From Ancistrus triradiatus (Eukaryota; Chordata; Actinopteri; Siluriformes; Loricariidae), in contig JAJAGP010000345.1 in NCBI GenBank assembly GCA_025084515.1, forward strand, positions 248,001 through 312,000: a stretch of DNA of 64,000 bases. The letters run 5' to 3'. A model generated the notes under the pieces. It searched no databases. It was given only the letters and a program-made list of their open reading frames with translations, and had not been told where the DNA came from. Below, piece after piece: positions 21,359 through 31,736 of this stretch. Each line of letters opens with the position of its first letter. Position 1 is the stretch's first letter. The translations under genes were made by a program, and so were the position numbers.

Positions 21359-23059
21359 AGAAATAAGAGATGTTGGTTCCTGTCATTCATGTGCTCTGTT
21401 GTTTTAGAGTGAGACATTCCGATTAAAGGCCTAATCATCTAGTACAAACAAACCAAAATCAAAATGATGAGGAACGCTACGCAACATTGCTCTGTTCCAT
21501 CATGTTCACCTGTCTAAGAGACTGATTTAGTTCCCAAAAGTATCCAGTTTAATAAAAAACTGGCTCGGGACGACCGAGCACATCTGCTCGAAGACAAGCT
21601 TAGAAACTCGGCCTCGTTTGAGTCGTTCTTGCAAAAGTTTGTCGTCATCTCTTACAGAGGAGAAGACCTGGCTCTGTCCTGACTCGGATCATTCAGCGGA
21701 GGGCATGTAGTGTGTTCATCATCAAACACAAGCATCGAGAGTTTGAATGCACGTCGTGGCCACGCCCTCATGGCTTAATGATCTCCATATGTTTAGGGGA
21801 TCGGTGGTTGCGGTCTGCTTTTGTGGTTGGGCTCTCGCTGAGCGGCTCGGTGTGTGGTGAGCACCGAGGGGCTGACGTCCACAAAACACTCCTCCAGCAG
21901 GGATGACCTTCTAACGGGAAACAACTGTGTGTGTGTGAGACATGGTGTGTGTAAGTGAGTGAGTAAGATGTTTGTTATGACAGGACCAGAGTTGTGGTCC
22001 AGAGGTCATCGTCTTTTCCTCACTTTTTTCTCTACTATTCCCTATTGGTTGGTCCCAAGGGAGAGAGAAGGGAAAAGAGGCACTTCAGAGTTTTGCGCTG
22101 GTCTCGTACCGGCACTGTGACAAAGACTGTGGAGGCTCAGGACTACATTTGCACATTCTGCGCACTGAATTTGCTATGTGACGTAGCTTTATTTGCAAAA
22201 CCGAAATATTTGTCTAAGCTGAGAAACCAAAAGGATTGGCTTATGGAATATAGCTAGCTAGAGTCATCAAAATATGACCACATGTTGAATTCTTAATAAA
22301 CAATTTAGTGTCTGTATATTAATTGGACATGATTTGTAGATCAGCTAATATGTAGCGTTCACTGATAATTAAGCATGGTTTGGTTTTTTAAGCTAACAAG
22401 CTACACTAAAAGGGAGAATTAGTGGCAGAATTAGTTTAACAACAGTAATTAAATTATAGATATATTTTATAGTACTTTTATGTATGTATTTTTTCCAGTG
22501 AGTGTGTTGATTTGATTTTATTTAACATGTGAAAATTGTACTTTGACAAACCCAGAGCACCTCAGTGCAGACAACGCCTCTCACCCTCTTTTGATATGTA
22601 GGACCTAGGGTTGGGATCCATTGGTCTGAGGTTCCATTAAAAGTTGAGATGTATATATGAGAACCGAATCCTGTATCGACTTTGGACAGCACAAGCTATT
22701 CTACTCACACTACTTCCTGTAATGCTCGACCCGTACAAGTGAGCGTGGCCAGGCTCTGGCAGTCAGCAATTACGTGCGGTCAAACTGCTGTAACGCGCCA
22801 CACGCGCTGCTCAGTTAAATTTGAAACAAAAACATGAGTCACCATCAAAACGTCACGGTCCAGAGCGGCCTGGACTGTGCATGTGTGTGCGTGACTTGTT
22901 ATGCTAATTCTGCCTCGCGCTGTTTGTGGGCTTTTACATTCAGATGAAAAAGACTAAGCCTGTTGTTTCTGTCTGTCTCATTTGTTTAGGACAACATGTC
23001 CTTATTTAGGTCTGACAGAGCTGGCCTCAGGAGGCTGCTGGGTAAAGGCACAAATACGT
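21359..23059. other. 1.7 kb without recognised genes; partly CpG-containing
   Basis: 21541-21930 and 22720-22920 contain more CpG than the surroundings and look single-copy. 21575-21590 is a short palindrome (CGAGCA, CATC spacer, TGCTCG). No exon with family resemblance or matched splice signals was recognised. Confidence 0.4.
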
Positions 23060-24905
23060 AGGTCCTCTGTTATCTATTAGGAGGTCCTACCAGAGAACGT
23101 CTCTGTACCCGTTTGCCCCAGTGAAGGAGGCTTTTTGTAGCTCTGGTTAGTCCCATTGAAGGATGTGTGGTCTCTATACTTACCAGTCTCAGTGGATGAG
23201 GCGTGGTCCTTACCTGCCTCAATGTCTCAAAGATAGAGACAACCTCTGTACCCCTCAGTCCCAGTAAAAGAGGCTTGACTGCTCTCTGTCAGCTAAGAAG
23301 GTGTGGCCTCTTTACCGGTCAGTCCCAGTGAAGCAGGTGTGGTCTCTGCAACTGTTAGTAAGGTTGAGAAGGTGTGGTCTCAGGAAAGGAGGTGTGGTCT
23401 CTGTACCTGCCAGTCCCAGGAAAGGAGGCGTGGTCTCTGTACCTGTCAGTCCCTGTAAAGGAGGCGTGGTCTGTGTACCTGTTAGCAAGGTTGAGAAGGT
23501 GTGGCCTCTGTACCTGTCAGTCCCAGTAAAGGACGTGTGGTATCTGTACCTGTCAGTTCCAATAAAGGAGGTGTGGACTCTGTACCTGTCAGTCCCCGTA
23601 AAGGAGGTCTGGCCTCTTTGCCATGTCAGTCCCCGTAAAGAAGGTGTGGCCTCTGTACCTGTCAGTCCCAGTAAAGGACATGTGGTCTCTGTACCTGTCA
23701 GTCCCAGTATAGGAGGCGTGGTCTGTGTACCTGTCAGTCCCAGTATAGGAGGCGTCGTCTCTGTACCTGCCAGTCCCAGTAAAGGAGGCGTGGTCTCTGT
23801 ACCTGTCAGTCCCAGTATAGGAGGCGTGGTCTGTGTACCTGTTAGCAAGGTTGAGAAGGTGTGGTATCTGTACCTGTCAGTTCCAATAAAGGAGGTGTGG
23901 ACTCTGTACCTGTCAGTCCCCGTAAAGGACATGTGGTCTCTGTACCTGTTAGTCCCAGTATAGGAGGCGTGGTCTGTGTACCTGTCAGTCCCAGTATAGG
24001 AGGCGTGGTCTGTGTACCTGTCAGTCCCAGTATAGGAGGCGTGGTCTGTGTACCTGTCAGTCCCAGTATAGGAGTCGTCATCTCTGTACCTGCCAGTCCC
24101 AGGAAAGGAGGCGTGGTCTCTGTACCTGCCAGTCCCAGGAAAGGAGGCGTGGTCTCTGTACCTGTCAGTCCCAGTATAGGAGGCGTGGTCTGTGTACCTG
24201 TTAGCAAGGTTGAGGAGGTGTGGTCTCTGTACGTGTCAGTCCCAGTAAAGGACGTGTGGCCTCTGTACCTGTCAGTCCCAGTAAAGAAGGTGTGGCCTCT
24301 GTACCTGTCAGTCCCAGTAACGAAGGTGTGGCCTCTGTACCTGTTAGTCCCAGTAAAAGAGGTGTGGCCTCTGTACCTGTCAGTCCCAGTAAAGGAGGAG
24401 TGGCCTCTGTACCCTGTCAGTCCCAGTAAAGGAGGAGTGGCCTCTGTACCTGTCAGTCCCAGTAAAGGAGGTGTGGCCTCTGTACCTGTCAGTCCCAGTA
24501 AAGGAGGTGTGGCCCTCTGTACCTGTCAGTTCTAGTAAAGAAGGTGTGGCCTCTGTACCTGTCAGTCCTAGTAAAGGAGGCGTGGTCTGTGCACCTGTCA
24601 GTCCCAGTAAAAGAGGTGTGGCATCTGTAGCTGTCAGTCCCAGTAAAGAAGGTGTGGCCTCTGTACCTTGTCAGTCCTAGTAAAGGAGGTGTGGCCTCTG
24701 TACCTGTCAGTCCCAGTAAAGGAGGTGTGGCCTCTGTACCCCGTTAATCACATTTGAGGAGGTGTGGCCTCGGATACCTGTCAGTCCCAGTAAAAGAGGT
24801 GTGGTCTATGTACGTTTCATTCCTAATAAAGCAGGCGTGCTCTCTATACCTGTCAGTCCCAGTAAAGGTGGTTTGGTTGCTTTACCTGTTAATCACGTTT
24901 GACAT
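23060..24905 (+). repeat. 36-bp minisatellite, roughly 50 units, with higher-order structure
   Basis: The unit is close to CCTCTGTACCTGTCAGTCCC followed by AGTAAAGGAGGTGTGG (36 bp). A variant unit with TGTTAGCAAGGTTGAG recurs at 23481, 23841 and 24200, so ten-unit blocks of about 360 bp were copied together. TATAGGAGGCGTGG variants cluster in the middle third. The period is a multiple of three, so long frames such as VSVPVSPSKGG run on both strands; they are not genes. The edges grade into degenerate units (23060-23280 and 24750-24905). The array ends about 690 bp before the tgfbr3 exon. Confidence 0.96.
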
Positions 24906-25595
24906 AATCAATGTCCTTTTTTGATGCTAATGGAGATGTGTTCGTAAGAGGAGCATACTATCTTGGGTAAATGTGGTTATGTAAAGGAAGAGAAAGGGCG
25001 AGCGATGTTATAGACGAGGTCAGATTCCCTGTATGGAAGTGGGAGTGTAAAGCACATGTGTGGGAGACTTTGTTGGACGCCTGACTCCCTCCTCTCTATG
25101 CTCTTGTCTTATTTATTGGTCCTTTTATCAATCAGTGGCATGGGAGCTGCAGAAATATAAACAGTGCTTATGTTTGTGCTTGTTGAGTGCAGTCACTAAG
25201 CGCTGTTATCTCACCCGAGTCCCTGATAACCCACGTGGAGGGCTTTCTCTTCTCAAACAACTTCAGAGAGTTTTCCATACAGTGCATGTGTATTCTAGCG
25301 ATAAGCACTGAGCTGTTAAGAGCTCCATCGGCATCAAAGCCAAAGTGACATGATGGTTGTGCTAGAAGTCTGTTTATGGTTTAGGTGGGTCAGAGACAAC
25401 ACACTAACTGTTGGGCACCTGCTTATTAGTAGGCATGTAATGATGTTTGTGTAAAACTATTTCAAGCTGGTGATAATATTCCTGGTAATACCGACATGGT
25501 TTGATGGAGCTCATGAATCCAAGATAGTGCCGGAGTCTCCTTATCAACATGTCAATGCTTTTCTAATGGTTTACACCCGTGTGGTTGTGTTTCAG

Positions 25596-25780
25596 GTCCA
25601 CTGTCTCGTAGCCCGTGTGAGTTGCTGCCCGTGGGTGAAGGTCACCCCGTGCAGGCCCTGCTAAAGAGCTACACGGCCCTGTCAGGGTGTGCCAGCCGGG
25701 GAACCGCCAGCCTCCCTCAGGAAGTTCACGTAATCAACCTGCGCAGCAGCGGCCCTGAGGAACCGGGACAGAAACCTGAG
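25596..25780 (+). CDS. tgfbr3: tgfbr3 (betaglycan) internal coding exon, start of mature ectodomain
   Basis: Betaglycan is a single-pass membrane proteoglycan that binds TGF-beta isoforms and inhibin and presents TGF-beta to the type II receptor. This 185-bp exon follows a pyrimidine-rich stretch ending in CAG and is followed by the donor GTGAGA. It opens with two bases finishing a split glycine codon, then 61 full codons, and ends in phase 0. The translation contains HPVQALLKSYTALSGCASRG and later LPQEVHVINLR. These match the N-terminal orphan domain of vertebrate TGFBR3 nearly residue for residue, including the CASRGT and LPQEVHV blocks and both cysteines. The split-glycine phase after the signal peptide is also as I recall it for the human gene. 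No signal-peptide exon was recognised upstream in the window. Family assignment is from memory of the protein; exon borders are read directly. The gene name is very likely right; a tgfbr3 paralogue cannot be excluded. Confidence 0.93.
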
Positions 25781-26002
25781 GTGAGAACTTTCAGGACTTT
25801 CTCAAAACCTTTTTTTGTTAGATTTAATTGCTCACTCAGGCTCACTATCATGGAGGTGGTTTGGCTTCCAAGAAACTGATGTTGTTCAAAAGATGGCAGT
25901 CTCCAAACTGTCAGAAATCGGTTGCCATTAAAGACTGCTCGACCTAACTTTATTTCAATAACAATTTTTAATCTGGACTTGAAGATCAAGAGCGAGTTTG
26001 AG

Positions 26003-26473
26003 TCACAAACAGAGGGGCAGGGAGGCTATTCCAAAGGTGAGGGGCCATGTATGAGAACATGGCCCCTGCAGAGACTTTCTTAATCCTAGGGAGTACCTAG
26101 TACCTAGTGAACGGATTAAGCGTGATGGGTTATAGTGCTGAATCAGTTCACTCAAATACTGCGGAGCCAGACCATGTAGCGCTTTATAGGTTAGTAATAA
26201 GATTTTATAATCACTTTGAAATTTAAATGGCAGCCAGTGCAAGGATGATAGAACAGGACTAATATGATCAAACGTCCTGGTTCTAGTAAGCACCCGTGCT
26301 GCTGCATTTTGGACCAACTGGAGCTTGTTAAAGGATCTACCAGAGCAACCAGCACAAAGGGCATTACAATAATCTAACCTTGAAGCTATAAACGCATGGA
26401 TCAGTTTTTCAGCATCATTAACAGAAGGTATATTTCTTATTTTTGAGATAAGTGGCCTTTTCAGACAAGACAA
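26003..26473 (-). pseudogene. LINE (L2/CR1-group) reverse-transcriptase C-terminal fragment
   Basis: A non-LTR retrotransposon ORF2 copies its RNA into DNA at a nicked target. This 156-codon minus-strand frame has the C-terminal signature of fish L2-like elements: EKLIHAFIASRLDYCNALCA, then QLVQNAAARVLTRT, SSLHWLPFKFQSDYKILLL and TYKALHGLAPQYLSEL. These lie after the catalytic palm, so the YADD motif, endonuclease domain and 5' end are absent. The final segment (PCSHTWPLTFG) ends without the usual tail. It is a 5'-truncated relic inside the tgfbr3 intron. It is unrelated in orientation to the gene. Confidence 0.88.
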
Positions 26474-26490
26474 AAACCAATGTGATTTTT

Positions 26491-27329
26491 AACCTAGTGG
26501 GACCTTCACACCCAGTCCGATGTGTTTTTTGTCTAAACACTCTGAAAACTCCATGTCCGCTTTTGCTTCCTTTAATTTCCCTTCTCTTCAAAACACAAAG
26601 ACACGAGCGAAGATGAGTGCAGGAAGCTCTAGTTTGTGTTTTTATGATCATGAACAGGTTAGAATGCTCGTAGATAAACGAGAAAAGGGTTCTATTCGGT
26701 CCCTGTGAGCTTTATCACCATGCTTCTCCAGCCTTTCAGTTCTATTCCACCAGGTCTTTTCTTGTGCTTATAGGACTGTTGCTCGTCCTATAAGCTCTTG
26801 ATGAGCTATTCTGCCCGGCAACCGAGCTCTGATTGGTCAGCCTGATTTTAACACATCCCAAACAACGCAGAAATTAGAACAGGCTCAGATTACAAATTTT
26901 ACAGAGCATCTCAGTGCGCCCGTTTTCTTTTTTGAAACTTGACGTGCATTATTTTCATGTTTAAAAATCAGATTTGGTGTGAAACGACTCTGTTTTTGGG
27001 GGAAGAGGACACGACCTATAATTATCATCAGCAGTTTATTAAACAGGCTTCCCAATGCTTAATTAATGTTATTTTTGGTGAAATCTGGATTATGTGTAGA
27101 TCGTCTTCCAACAGAAATAGAGATTAACCGCTAATGATCAGTCATGTTTTGTTTAACTGTTAGTATAAACACTGATAAGAATACTCTAGAGTACTGTACG
27201 GTGTTTGGAATTGGCTGGTTCGTCTTTAACTGGCTCTGCAGTGAAATGAAAACATGTTCTGGCCAGTGCAGACTGGGTGGGTTGTTAATAAACCGTTGGC
27301 TGGGTTTCGAGCGAAAGGGGAGGTTGTAG
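26491..27329. other. no gene recognised
   Basis: Includes a CCAAT-type ATTGG at 26829-26836 (GAGCTCTGATTGGTCAG), a context that recurs at 60552. No exon or named repeat found. Confidence 0.35.
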
Positions 27330-28020
27330 AAACATCACGCGGCCCCTCCAGCGAGACGGATGGTCTGATTGCGCTGCGACTATCAGATGAATTGATGTTG
27401 TAATCGCTGGCCTGAGTCGTGCTGACGGTGAAGAAGTTGCATCAGTTTTTCATGTTTTCCGTCGACCTGAAGGGTTTGCGTTCGACCGTACTGACACTCA
27501 CCCAGCAATTGCTAGTGCTATGCTGGTGAGCGATGACTTTATAAAGGAAAAAGTATAGCCAGGAGAAAAGAAAGACGCTCCATCAACTTCTCTGCGTGCA
27601 CACGACCCAAGAATAACAGCAACGCGCTGCAGGCGGAGGGGCCAGCGTTCGGTGGTTTTGTTCGGCGTGCAGAGAGGAAGAAAAAGGAGGCGGGGAGGAG
27701 GGGCGATGGAGTGTGTATCTTGGCGGAAACTCTGCGGTCGTTGGGCACTATCAGCCACGCGGATCGAGCGGAGTCGTTTAATGCACCCGAGCTCAGTGGG
27801 CTCAGCGCTATCGAAATACAATATGAACCCGTGCTCGCACGCACAGGCACGCGGCTCAGGCCGGCCTCCCCCAGGCTCGGTGGTGAGATTTGTGCCTTAG
27901 CTTAGAATGAACTCGACGCTCTCGACACAGCCAGGGTTCTCGGGTCACCTCGCGACCCCTGCCATATGTGCGCAGCGCGGAGGAGGTTTATTCCGAACGG
28001 ATTCTGATTAGCTACGTGTG
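27330..28020. promoter_or_regulatory. intronic CpG island, candidate alternative promoter
   Basis: By hand count 27541-28020 holds about 42 CpG dinucleotides in 480 bp, close to or above random expectation for its GC content, while neighbouring sequence is CpG-poor. CpG density is already raised from about 27330. A TATA-like TATAAAG lies at 27540-27546, with purine-rich, GGGCGATGG-containing sequence downstream. The longest frame (27652-27900, +) resembles nothing known. It lies between two tgfbr3 coding exons, so a transcript from here would lack the signal peptide or be non-coding. Function is inferred from composition only. Confidence 0.5.
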
Positions 28021-28149
28021 ACTAGAAGGGAAACAGATGAGCCTTGAAGTTTGCATGGCTAGCTTCAGTGCTCTTCAAAAGTGCATACGGTGGAGAGAAG
28101 AGCATTTTATATCTTCTCTTCTTGCTGGTTGAACCTCAGTTAATGTACA

Positions 28150-28460
28150 GCGCTGTGCAAAAGTCTTAGGCCACCTTTTAGAGTTGTTGTTGTAGTAATT
28201 GCAGAATGACCATACGTAACATTTTGTCAGAAAGCGGACCCAAAAATTTCAAACTTTTCCACTGATCTGTTCTCCTTCCGATACTGTAGTTTCTTGGCTT
28301 CTTCCCTTCCAAGACCATTCCTGAACAAGCTTCTTCAGACTGTAGAAAGAAACCCAATTCCAGTGCTGCTAGTACTCACGTGTAGAGGGAGGTCACACCA
28401 ATTTCTTACCACTGTAGCCTATATGAGCAGTCTTTTAAAAAGTTTTTGGAGTGTGGGACA
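28150..28460 (+). mobile_element. Tc1-like fragment, left end (GTGCAAAAGTCTTAGG family)
   Basis: CGCTGTGCAAAAGTCTTAGG begins it, and GACCATACGTAACATTTTGTCAG follows the family order. A TTCCAAGACCATTCCTGAAC stretch equals the region read inverted at 1140-1200. The right end is missing. Confidence 0.7.
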
Positions 28461-29284
28461 TGGTGAGGACATGCAAGCTCCACACAGGCATAGTTTGAGG
28501 TCGGGAGATGTATGGGATGCATGTCAGTGTATGGGAAACACTGCAGTGTCTTGGCTACTTAGTTAGGCCATAGGTGTTCAGACAAAGTCCACATTGCGTA
28601 ACGTATCGCAGAGGTTAAGCGATGCGTACTGGTAATATTTTAATCAGAAATCAAATCAGCCAGCACTTTTGGCTTTCCATTGAACTGAAGCCTTGCTCAG
28701 CAGGTCAATAAGGCTTTCTTACACCATGACCAGCACTCTTTCATGAGTCACTTTTCTCACCGTGTTACATTACTAGGTCTCCCTTGGGCTTTGTGCTAGC
28801 TTGTTGAACTTGCAGGCTCATCCCATGAGCGTGGTCCTTATCATGAATCACTGGTGTGACTCTGGAAAACCCCAGAATGTGATCAGTGGTTGGTTTTTCT
28901 TGGCAATGGGTAGAGCATGTTTTTGCTGTTCCTAAAATGCCGAATATTTGTGTTCATAGCTTGGCAGCAGCTCTGCAGTTTTTCTCGCTGTGTACTGCGA
29001 GGTCAAATACATGAAATCAGGGCAAACACTTGGTGGAAGGCCAGCTTTTGCTTTACAGAGCGCATATCTGAAGAGGCCTATCTGGGTTCAAGCAACAATC
29101 TGTCTTGATTCATTACTCTGGGGCTTTCGTTTGTTGTGGAACTGAGAAAAATCTTGAAGCATTTTCTTGAGAGCCATCATCTTATCGGGTGCAAACCCCC
29201 ATCTGGTAGCAGTACAATTGAAAACGTTTTCTTTATATAGTGGGGGATCGAAAGTCTGAGTGAAAAAGCTTGTATTTTGCATTT
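28461..29284. other. no feature recognised
   Basis: Unassigned single-copy-looking sequence with chance frames only. Confidence 0.4.
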
Positions 29285-29415
29285 TCCTCACTTCATCTGA
29301 TTACTTGGCCTGATTTCTAGACCTTAATCTGAGAAATCAGAGTACGCTGTTTACATGACCACTTGAATAATCATATAACTACAGAAATCTGATTAGGACC
29401 GGAAATGCACTTATT
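29285..29415. mobile_element. half-copy of the TTTACATGCA MITE
   Basis: GATTTCTAGACCTTAATCTG, GAGTACGCTGTTTACATGAC and CACTTGAATAATCA match 33675-33765 in order. Only one end region is present. Confidence 0.65.
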
Positions 29416-29429
29416 GAGACAGGCTAAAT

Positions 29430-29960
29430 GGTCCAATTTCCTTTAATGGACTGACAGGCACAGATAATGTGTCTCATTTAGTGTAGAGACAGACGGAGAG
29501 GAAACACCTCTTTCACTGGGTCTGAGACGAGGAACATCTCTTTTGCTGTGTTGACTGGCACCTCCATCACTGGGACTGACAGTTAAAGAGCCCATGACTT
29601 CTTCACTGGACTGACAGGCACAGAGTAAACATTTAGTGGGAATAAAATACACAAAGGAATGCATGCCTACCAGGCAATGACAGCACTAAGGACATTTCTG
29701 TATCCCCTGGCTCACAGAGGGAATGCCTCCATTGACTGGGCCTGACATTTAGAGGTCATGACTCCTTCCCAGGCACAGGTGGAACACTACCTTCATCGGG
29801 CCGACAGGCACAGGGAAAAAGACCTCCTTTAATATGCTGACAGGCACAAAGCAACACCAACTTTCCTGGGACTGACAAGTTCATAGACTGTCAGTGTTAC
29901 TGGGCTGACAGGCACAGGAGCAACACCTTCCTTATTGTAAGTGACAGGTACAAAGAAATG
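29430..29960 (-). repeat. degenerate minisatellite related to 23060-24905, opposite strand
   Basis: Read on the minus strand this contains repeated CTGTGCCTGTCAGTCC(A)-like units, the same core as the big array. On the + strand GGACTGACAGGCACAG, CACTGGACTGACAGGCACAG, GGGCCGACAGGCACAGG and GGGCTGACAGGCACAGG recur, many at 30-50-bp intervals. Units are much more diverged and irregular than in the main array. Confidence 0.72.
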
Positions 29961-30644
29961 AGGGACATGGTGCCAAAGGAAACTGGTTTGTTAATGCTGC
30001 TAAATGAAGCGCTCAAGTAACAATAACATTAATGACTAGTAGTCGTAAGATTTTCAGGCCAGATCCCCCCACTTGAGATCAGGCTAATGCAAAACACATT
30101 TCCCGTGTACAGCGCAGCTGCCGTTCATATCATTATTTTTGAGGAAAGCATTCTGTTCTTCTTTCGGGATCCGGCAGATTACCGTCTGCTGCTGCTCTTC
30201 GCCAAGTGAGCTTTGTCTACACAGAGATAAGGCCATTCCACAGCGCAGTTCAAGCCTCAGATATTCCTTAAGATTTGGATATCTCTGCAAAACATATTGT
30301 GCTTTGTGATTGGGCACGGAGATTGGGAACGTACAAAACAAAAGCCTGGGGCGACCTCTGGTATACACAGACATCCTGAGATCTGTAATCTACGGCTCGT
30401 ACGCAATTGTGGTTGTTTGGAAAATGGACGTTCTCTCATGCTTACATGCACACCATGCACAACACACAACCCTTTGAATTAGCAGTCGAAAATGATATGC
30501 ACACACATTCAGCGGGCTAAGATTGCAGTTGTAGAGCCTGATGTTGCTAACAAATGAGTCGAGAAGTTCAGCACAAACTGTGTCTCGGCATCATTACGCA
30601 CTGCAAAGTACATTCTTACTATTGGGCTGAGCGTTTGAGGGTTA
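29961..30644. other. single-copy stretch, possible regulatory sequence
   Basis: 30080-30480 has balanced composition, no repeat match within the window, and a GATA-type AGATAAGG at 30222-30229. The opposing frames have no family resemblance. Confidence 0.35.
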
Positions 30645-30764
30645 GGGGCCTTACTCAAGGGGCAAAAGGGGAGCGGGGATTTGTTTTCAGAATATTGAAT
30701 GAGGTTTAGTATCTTATCACATGCTGTTATCCAAAGCAACTTAGAATTGCTACATCATATAATC
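30645..30764 (-). mobile_element. old SINE, left part split by a hAT insertion
   Basis: CTGTTATCCAAAGCAACTTAGAATTG and CATATAATC correspond to the CCTTATCCAGAGCGACTTACAATTG...TACAATCC part of the SINE. The copy resumes at 31277 after the hAT-like element. Sequence before 30720 is a less certain second SINE scrap (GGGGCCTTACTCAAGG). Confidence 0.55.
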
Positions 30765-31268
30765 CAGTGGTTCTCGAAGTGGGGGGTGCTGGAGCTATCA
30801 CAGGGGCACAGCAAAACAAATGAATGAGGCATTTTTAAGATGCGTAATGCATATCATTTACAGAATTTACATTCACAGCTTTTAGCGGACACTCTTACCC
30901 CAGAGCAACTTACAAATCATATGGTCTTACAATCCAAGCAATTGTGGGTTAAGGGCCTTGCTCAAGGACCCAACAGTGGCTGCTTGGCAGAGGTGGGATT
31001 TGAACCCGGGTCCTTCTGGTCTATTCCAGTACCTTAACTGCAAGGTTACCACAGTCCCACAAGTGCATATGACTTATAATGACTAATAATTCCACTGTAA
31101 AGGTGATTTAATTGACTTTATTTTGTTTGTTCATAAAGTTATTGCAATTTTGTACAAATGACAGTGTTTAAAATAAATTCCAGTGGGAAGCAAAAGGCGC
31201 ATACGCGTGGAGGTTCAGATACGTATCTACAAAAGAGGGGCACTGCAAAAGTAGTGTGGGAACCACTG
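30765..31268. mobile_element. non-autonomous hAT element with exact 8-bp target duplication
   Basis: It begins CAGTGGTTCTCGAAGTGGGG and ends TGTGGGAACCACTG. ATATAATC flanks both ends exactly (30757-30764 and 31269-31276). CAGTGGTTC ends with an 8-bp target are classic for hAT. It is 504 bp including a nested SINE at 30865-31060. No transposase frame. Confidence 0.88.
30865..31060 (-). mobile_element. tRNA-derived SINE, full length, nested in hAT
   Basis: Tail TTTACATTCACAGCTTTTAG, centre CCTTGCTCAAGGACCC, box B complement GGATTTGAACC and GGTTACCACAGTCCC head on the minus strand. It lies wholly inside the hAT element. Confidence 0.9.
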
Positions 31269-31276
31269 ATATAATC

Positions 31277-31412
31277 TAAGCAGCTGAAAGTCAAGAGCCT
31301 CGATTAAGGGCCCATTTTTGGTAATTGTCAATGCTGGACCTTGAATTATTAACCATTAGAACGAAGGTTCTGCGCCCTGACTGCTAGACAACCACTGCCT
31401 CATTACGTCTGG
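31277..31412 (-). mobile_element. old SINE, right part after the hAT insertion
   Basis: TAAGCAGCTGAAAGTCAAGAGCCTCGATTAAGGGCCC and ACCTTGAATTATTAACCATT continue the SINE relic interrupted at 30764. The final CTGCTAGACAACCACTG corresponds to the box A end. Strongly diverged. Confidence 0.55.
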
Positions 31413-31544
31413 GTTGTAGGGCGGTCCTATCTTGGAAATTACTAGCGAAGGTGACATTGCTTTTTGCATTGGATGCCAGTCCATTGAAGTTTCCCTTGGC
31501 CATGCCAGCTGACCTACCCTGCAGGACCCGCCTGTGCTTTGAGT

Positions 31545-31588
31545 CTTAACCGCTAGGCTACCTACAATGTGGTAGCCTAGCGGTTAAG
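31545..31588. repeat. perfect 18-bp inverted repeat of SINE box A sequence
   Basis: CTTAACCGCTAGGCTACC (31545-31562) and its exact reverse complement (31571-31588) are separated by the 8 bases TACAATGT. It can form a hairpin. The right arm is the head of the SINE at 31569. The left arm is the edge of an oppositely oriented SINE head. Confidence 0.95.
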
Positions 31589-31736
31589 GTACTTGACCCT
31601 GGACCAGAAAGTCCAGGGTTCAAATCCCACCTCTGCCAAGCTGCCACTGTTGGGTCCGTGAGTAAAACCCTTAACCCACAATTGCTTGGATTGTAAGGTT
31701 GTATCAATTGTAAGTCGCTCTGGATAAGGGTGTCTG
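31569..31736 (+). mobile_element. tRNA-derived SINE, tail replaced by transposon end
   Basis: Head, box B and centre are intact through GTCGCTCTGGATAAGGGTGTCTG. The usual CTAAATGCTGTAAATG is missing and Passport-like terminal sequence follows immediately. Confidence 0.88.

Larger units (their letters stand above)
1..25595 (+). other. upstream intron or 5' flank of tgfbr3
   Basis: No coding exon was recognised before 25596. The first exon seen starts inside a glycine codon after the signal peptide, so a start-codon exon must lie further upstream. The simplest reading is that this is intron sequence, but a small signal-peptide exon hidden in the single-copy gaps cannot be ruled out by eye. Confidence 0.6.

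Noticed and set aside
23301..24680. Long Val/Ser/Pro-rich and Thr/Gly/Leu-rich open frames on both strands, up to 224 codons
   Set aside because: They follow a 36-bp tandem repeat whose length is a multiple of three; frames open on both strands at once and no exon signals or domains are present.
29430..29960. Simple chance recurrence of GACTGACAGG
   Set aside because: The longer core GGACTGACAGGCACAG recurs several times in order at irregular but short spacing and matches the reverse complement of the main array, so kept as a repeat.
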